Part shown: positions 6,915-10,000 of the stretch, piece by piece | Layout of the letters: each line of letters opens with the position of its first letter | How positions within the stretch are numbered: position 1 is the stretch's first letter | Assembly: GCF_001638985.1 (NCBI RefSeq) | Contig: NW_017265150.1 | Span: forward strand, 769,847-779,846 | Source of the DNA: Phycomyces blakesleeanus NRRL 1555(-) | Taxonomy: Eukaryota > Mucoromycota > Mucoromycetes > Mucorales > Phycomycetaceae | Length of the DNA stretch: 10,000 nt | Direction: 5' to 3' | The notes under the pieces: generated by a model | Told to the model about the DNA's origin: nothing | Databases searched by the model: none | What the model saw: only the letters and a program-made list of their open reading frames with translations | Position numbers and translations under genes: made by a program

Positions 6915-7522
6915 AACAAACCTAATTATGCTTTTAATTGTTATGCATATAATTCAAGCCCAGAAAAAAAAGGTTTAAAAGTGTAATTTAATGTTTTTAA
7001 CCTTTGGCGGAATTTGTAACGACCCCCCTATTATATGTATGAGAGAAGATGATTGAAATCTCAATAACAATTAATTTTGGAATTGTTTCAAAAATCTTTT
7101 TTCAGAGAGTTCTATGCGTGGGGTATTCTTCCCGAAGTTTACCTGGTGCCTCTTTTGCTCGGATTAGTAAAAGTTTTTTTTACCAGAAACTTTTGCTGGT
7201 CTCCCGACGCATATTTCGAACCATATACTTTTGCTTCGGCGAATTTTTGGGAACATCTGTTGGGGGGTAGTCTTTGTGCTGCTAATAATCTACAGATCCA
7301 ATTTATTGGATTTGGACCAGGGAAATATTGTGTATTACTGGCCTTTGGCTATAAATATATATGTACGATGATGTCGGGTGAAAGTGTTCGAAGGAAATCA
7401 GATTTTTTATTTGATGGCCTGAAGATTATAACATCCATCTACCTGTTGTCTGGTAAAAGTTTACTTTTACCTGATTCCAGTAGAAAAACAGTGGAACTGG
7501 CAATATGGATATTATTTACGGA

Positions 7523-7550
7523 GGTTTTGGCTTCGAAAGAAGCTAGAGCT
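7523..7550 (+). other. 5'ETS hairpin with GAAA tetraloop
   Basis: A 12-base-pair stem, five of whose pairs are G-U, closes on a GAAA loop at 7535-7538. The inner five pairs (GCTTC with GAAGC) are all Watson-Crick. GNRA loops are hyperstable and typical of structured RNA. The G-U pairs would be mismatches on the opposite strand, so the structure favours an RNA transcribed in the + direction. Confidence 0.6.
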
Positions 7551-7654
7551 GAAAGAAATAATTTTACAACATTGGAAACAACATATTCTGGTGGGCTGCT
7601 TTGGGTATTAATGCTGGTCATTTTTGACCGGCTCTATGTTCATTGTGGTCTTTT

Positions 7655-7680
7655 CGGCTAGCTAATTTATTAGCTGGCTG
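7655..7680 (+). other. 5'ETS hairpin just upstream of 18S
   Basis: An 11-base-pair stem (CGGCTAGCTAA with TTAGCTGGCTG, two G-U pairs) has loop TTTA at 7666-7669. It ends 16 bases before the mature 5' end of 18S rRNA, where the A1 cleavage takes place in fungi. It is therefore a good candidate for a processing-site helix, although the function is inferred from position. Confidence 0.6.
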
Positions 7681-7696
7681 AACCAACATTTGTAGT

Positions 7697-8830
7697 TACC
7701 TGGTTGATCCTGCCAGTAGTCATATGCTTGTCTCAAAGATTAAGCCATGCATGTCTAAGTATAAACAAATTCTATACTGTGAAACTGCGAATGGCTCATT
7801 AAATCAGTTATGATCTACATGACAATTCATTACTACTTGGATAACCGTGGTAATTCTAGAGCTAATACATGCAACAAAAGCCTCGACTTCGGAAGGGGTG
7901 CACTTATTAGGTAAAAGCCAACCTGGTGTTAAAGCCAGTTTTTTGGTGATTCATAATAATTCAATGCTGATCGCATGGCCTTGTGCTGGCGACGGTTCAT
8001 TCGATTTTCTGCCCTATCAGGTTAAGATTGTAAGATAGAGGCTTACATTGCCTACCACGGGTAACGGGGAATTAGGGTTCGATTCCGGAGAGGGAGCCTG
8101 AGAAACGGCTACCACATCCAAGGAAGGCAGCAGGCGCGCAAATTACCCAATCCCAATTCGGGGAGGTAGTGACAATAAATAACAATGCAGGGCCTTTTAG
8201 GTCTTGCAATTGGAATGAGTACAATTTAAATCCCTTAACGAGGATCTATTGGAGGGCAAGTCTGGTGCCAGCAGCCGCGGTAATTCCAGCTCCAAGAGCG
8301 TATATTAAAGTTGTTGCAGTTAAAACGTCCGTAGTCGAATAGTAGCTTTTGGCTAGGTGACTTGATCTTCATTGGTCTAGTTCGCTTTAGTCATGGCTCT
8401 CACGTTTGGTACTGTCTGGTTGGCTTCGGTCGGTTAGATATAAGGCCAAACAAATTACCATGAGCAAATCAGAGTGTTTAAAGCAGGCTATAAGCCTGAA
8501 TGTGTTAGCATGGAATAATGAAATAAGACGTGGCTCTATATTTCGTTGGTTTTAAGAGACCATTGTAATGATGAATAGGAACGGTTGGGGGGATTTGTAT
8601 TTGGTCGCTAGAGGTGAAATTCTTGGATTGACCGAAGACAAACTACTGCGAAGGCATTTCACCCAGGACGTTTTCATTGATCAGGGTCGAAAGTTAGGGG
8701 ATCGAAGACGATTAGATACCGTCGTAGTCTTAACAGCAAACTATGCCGACTAGAGGTTGGATAAGTACATTATGGCTTATTCAGAATCTTAGCGAAAGCA
8801 AAGTTTTTGGGTTCCGGGGGGAGTATGGGA

Positions 8831-8885
<55 letters not shown>

Positions 8886-9338
8886 GCGGCTTAATTTGAC
8901 TCAACACGGGGAAACTCACCAGGTCCAGACATAAGAAGGATTGACAGATTGAAAGCTCTTTCTAGATTTTATGGGTGGTGGTGCATGGCCGTTCTTAGTT
9001 CGTGGAGTGATTTGTCTGGTTAATTCCGATAACGAACGAGACCTTATTTTACTAAATAGACAGACCAACTTTTTAGTTGGGTTAAGCTTCGGCTTTTCTG
9101 TCTTCTTAGAGAAACTACCTGCGCTAAGCAGGATGAAGTTAGGCAATAACAGGTCTGTGATGCCCTTAGATGTTCTGGGCCGCACGCGCGCTACACTGAC
9201 ATAGTCAACGAGTCTATAACCTTGGCTGAGAAGCTTGGGTAATCTTTTGAAACTATGTCGTGCTGGGGATTGAGCTCTGTAACTATTGCTCATCAACGAG
9301 GAATTCCTAGTAAGCGCAAGTCATCAGCTTGCGTTGAT

Positions 9339-9384
<46 letters not shown>

Positions 9385-9469
9385 AATGGTTACAGCAAGA
9401 ATATGGGATTGTTGGGAGCTAGTTGGCAACAACCGGCTTTCGATGAGAACTAGGTCAAGCTTTGCTATT

Positions 9470-9527
<58 letters not shown>
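7697..9527 (+). rRNA. 18S small-subunit ribosomal RNA (complete)
   Basis: This is the RNA core of the 40S subunit, cut from the Pol I precursor. The start is set at TACCTGGTTGATCCTGCCAG and the end at GGAAGGATCATTA, both near-universal. The length is about 1,831 nt, usual for fungi, and I see no intron. Universally conserved parts are intact: the 530 loop GTGCCAGCAGCCGCGGTAA at 8265-8283, GAAACTTAAAGGAATTGACG near 8839, the decoding region TTGTACACACCGCCCGTCGC at 9353-9372, and GTAACAAGGTTTCCGTAGG near the 3' end. Departures from the commonest eukaryotic sequence include AAAACGTCCGTAGTC near 8322-8336 (instead of AAAAAGCTCGTAGTT) and TTAGTTCGTGGAGTG near 8996. I recall such forms from Mucoromycota, which is the main basis for the taxonomic guess. 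Several short open frames inside the gene are shadows. Confidence 0.98.
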
Positions 9528-9720
9528 CCAATGTTGTCTACAGTTCAGCGTTTACGCTGGTCTGATAGTCTAACAAAACTTTGTGAATCGTCTCGTACCT
9601 TGGGATTTAAAAATAGCTGGTCATTAAACCGTCGAGCTGATCCCTATAGGAAAACAAAATCTTACTGAAGAACTGAATCTAGTTGGAAAACTAAAAGTTA
9701 ACATGACCGCAAGGTTATAA
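9528..9720 (+). other. Internal transcribed spacer 1 (ITS1), 193 bases
   Basis: This is the removed spacer between 18S and 5.8S. The limits follow from the conserved ends of the two genes. It can form a small hairpin CAGCG-TTTA-CGCTG at 9546-9559, and a longer helix at 9602-9644 closed by GGGAT with ATCCC, with inner AGCT/AGCT and GGT/ACC pairs. The segment CTGGTCATTAAACCGT at 9617-9632 is one base shorter than, and otherwise identical to, part of the spacer repeat unit at about 2713-2729. The weak open frame through here is not a gene. Confidence 0.93.
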
Positions 9721-9878
9721 AACAACTTTCAGCAACGGATCTCTTGGTTCTCGCATCGATGAAGAACGTAGCAAACTGCGATACTTAATGTGAATTGCAA
9801 ATTCAGTGAATCATCGAGTCTTTGAACGCACATTGCGCTCACTGGTATTCCAGTGAGCACGCCTGTTTCAGCATCACA
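9721..9878 (+). rRNA. 5.8S ribosomal RNA (complete)
   Basis: This large-subunit RNA pairs with 28S. It starts at AACAACTTTCAGCAACGGAT and contains the hallmark segments CGATGAAGAACG at 9757-9768, GAATTGCAAATTCAGTGAAT near 9792-9811, and TTTGAACGCA near 9820. The 3' part has a perfect hairpin, CTCACTGG with CCAGTGAG. The exact 3' end was placed after TTTCAGCATC by comparison with yeast length (158 nt) and may be off by a few bases. The 3' hairpin and shortened middle motif resemble Mucorales sequences. Confidence 0.95.
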
Positions 9879-10000
9879 AAAACAACCACAAAACAATTTG
9901 TTTATTCGAATTTGTTTTGATTATGGATAGATCATGGTATTTATACCGTTGAATCATCTTAAGCAAAGCTTGTAAAAGAATCTTGTCGGTTATCAACAGA
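9879..10000 (+). other. Internal transcribed spacer 2 (ITS2), 5' part only
   Basis: This spacer between 5.8S and 28S is cut by the window edge. An 8-bp perfect stem, CAAAACAA at 9889-9896 with TTGTTTTG at 9912-9919, fits the first helix of the usual four-helix ITS2 fold. No 28S sequence is present. Confidence 0.9.

Larger units (their letters stand above)
6800..7045 (+). promoter_or_regulatory. Unique gene-proximal spacer, presumed Pol I promoter region
   Basis: This non-repetitive segment separates the repeats from the hairpin-rich presumed 5'ETS, where a Pol I promoter is expected. Visible items are a CTACCCG site at 6834-6840, an inverted repeat at 6863-6878, a second at 6879-6899, the palindrome CCATATATGG at 6905-6914, and GACCCCCC followed by TTATATGTATGAG at 7021-7043. 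The last resembles a core promoter or initiator only loosely. The transcription start cannot be fixed by sequence alone, so the boundaries are inferred from composition. Confidence 0.4.
7045..7696 (+). other. Presumed 5' external transcribed spacer (5'ETS)
   Basis: The segment between the promoter-like region and the first base of 18S should be transcribed and removed from the pre-rRNA. It is clearly less AT-rich than the repeats and carries several stable hairpins with classical RNA tetraloops: UUCG at 7230-7243, UUUA at 7293-7314, UUUA at 7452-7471, GAAA at 7523-7550, UUUU at 7613-7632 and UUUA at 7655-7680. The last ends 16 bases before 18S. Such structures support a role as pre-rRNA. A frame without stop codons spans 7068-7661, but it lacks an ATG in its first half and is not annotated as a gene. 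The 5' boundary is uncertain by 100 bases or more. Confidence 0.65.

Noticed and set aside
7439..7621. Minus-strand 60-codon open frame
   Set aside because: It is antisense to the presumed 5'ETS, overlaps the stable hairpins and has no recognisable features.
7077..7661. 194-codon open frame annotated as a protein gene
   Set aside because: The start would be TTG, not used as such in nuclear fungal genes, and the first ATG is at 7368. It lies in hairpin-rich presumed 5'ETS right before 18S. It is kept only as a finding.
7847..9296. Several open frames of 61-126 codons on both strands
   Set aside because: All lie inside the highly conserved 18S rRNA gene and are shadows of its sequence.
7697..9527. 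Group I intron or insertion within 18S
   Set aside because: Conserved segments follow each other at normal spacing and the total length is usual for a fungal 18S.
9462..9668. 68-codon open frame across the 18S 3' end and ITS1
   Set aside because: It spans the mature 18S terminus and a spacer that is cut out. It is not a protein gene.

Overview
The window is part of a nuclear ribosomal DNA (rDNA) repeat from a fungus. On the + strand it carries a complete 18S rRNA gene (7697-9527), ITS1, a complete 5.8S rRNA gene (about 9721-9878) and the first ~120 bases of ITS2. The 28S gene lies beyond the right edge. Upstream is at least 7.6 kb of very AT-rich intergenic spacer (IGS). The spacer holds one 5S rRNA gene on the opposite strand (1003-1120). 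The 5.8S 3' hairpin and several 18S segments, such as the AAAACGTCCGTAGTC stretch and the TTAGTTCGTGGAGTG stretch, resemble Mucoromycota, probably Mucorales, as I remember them. I cannot name a genus.

Layout: 1-966 is non-repetitive AT-rich spacer with nothing recognisable. 967-1002 is a T-run terminator (minus strand) for the 5S gene at 1003-1120, whose TATA element is at 1144-1150. About 1207-5780 is a large field of related ~20-bp tandem repeats. It is divided into separately amplified arrays (1641-2040, 2381-2480, 2711-2790 and the 2.56-kb main array 2881-5440) by copies of a different ~45-bp module that begins near TTGACCCGAAT. The module degenerates from 5780 to 6060. About 6084-6640 is a second tandem family with a ~142-bp unit. 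About 6750-7045 is non-repetitive and holds candidate promoter-type sites. About 7045-7696 is the presumed 5' external transcribed spacer (5'ETS), full of tetraloop hairpins. The 18S-ITS1-5.8S-ITS2 segment follows.

How it works together: RNA polymerase I should transcribe rightward from near 7040 through 18S, 5.8S and 28S as one precursor. RNA polymerase III should transcribe the 5S gene leftward. The repeat field between them is non-coding. By analogy with other eukaryotes it could hold enhancers, spacer promoters or replication-fork barriers, but nothing in the sequence proves this.

There is no convincing protein-coding gene. The most unusual content is the organisation of the 20-bp array: 128 units with no indel, mosaic variants, and a visible ~840-bp segmental duplication. 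Also unusual are the run of UUUA-capped hairpins in the transcribed spacers and a long stop-free frame across the 5'ETS.
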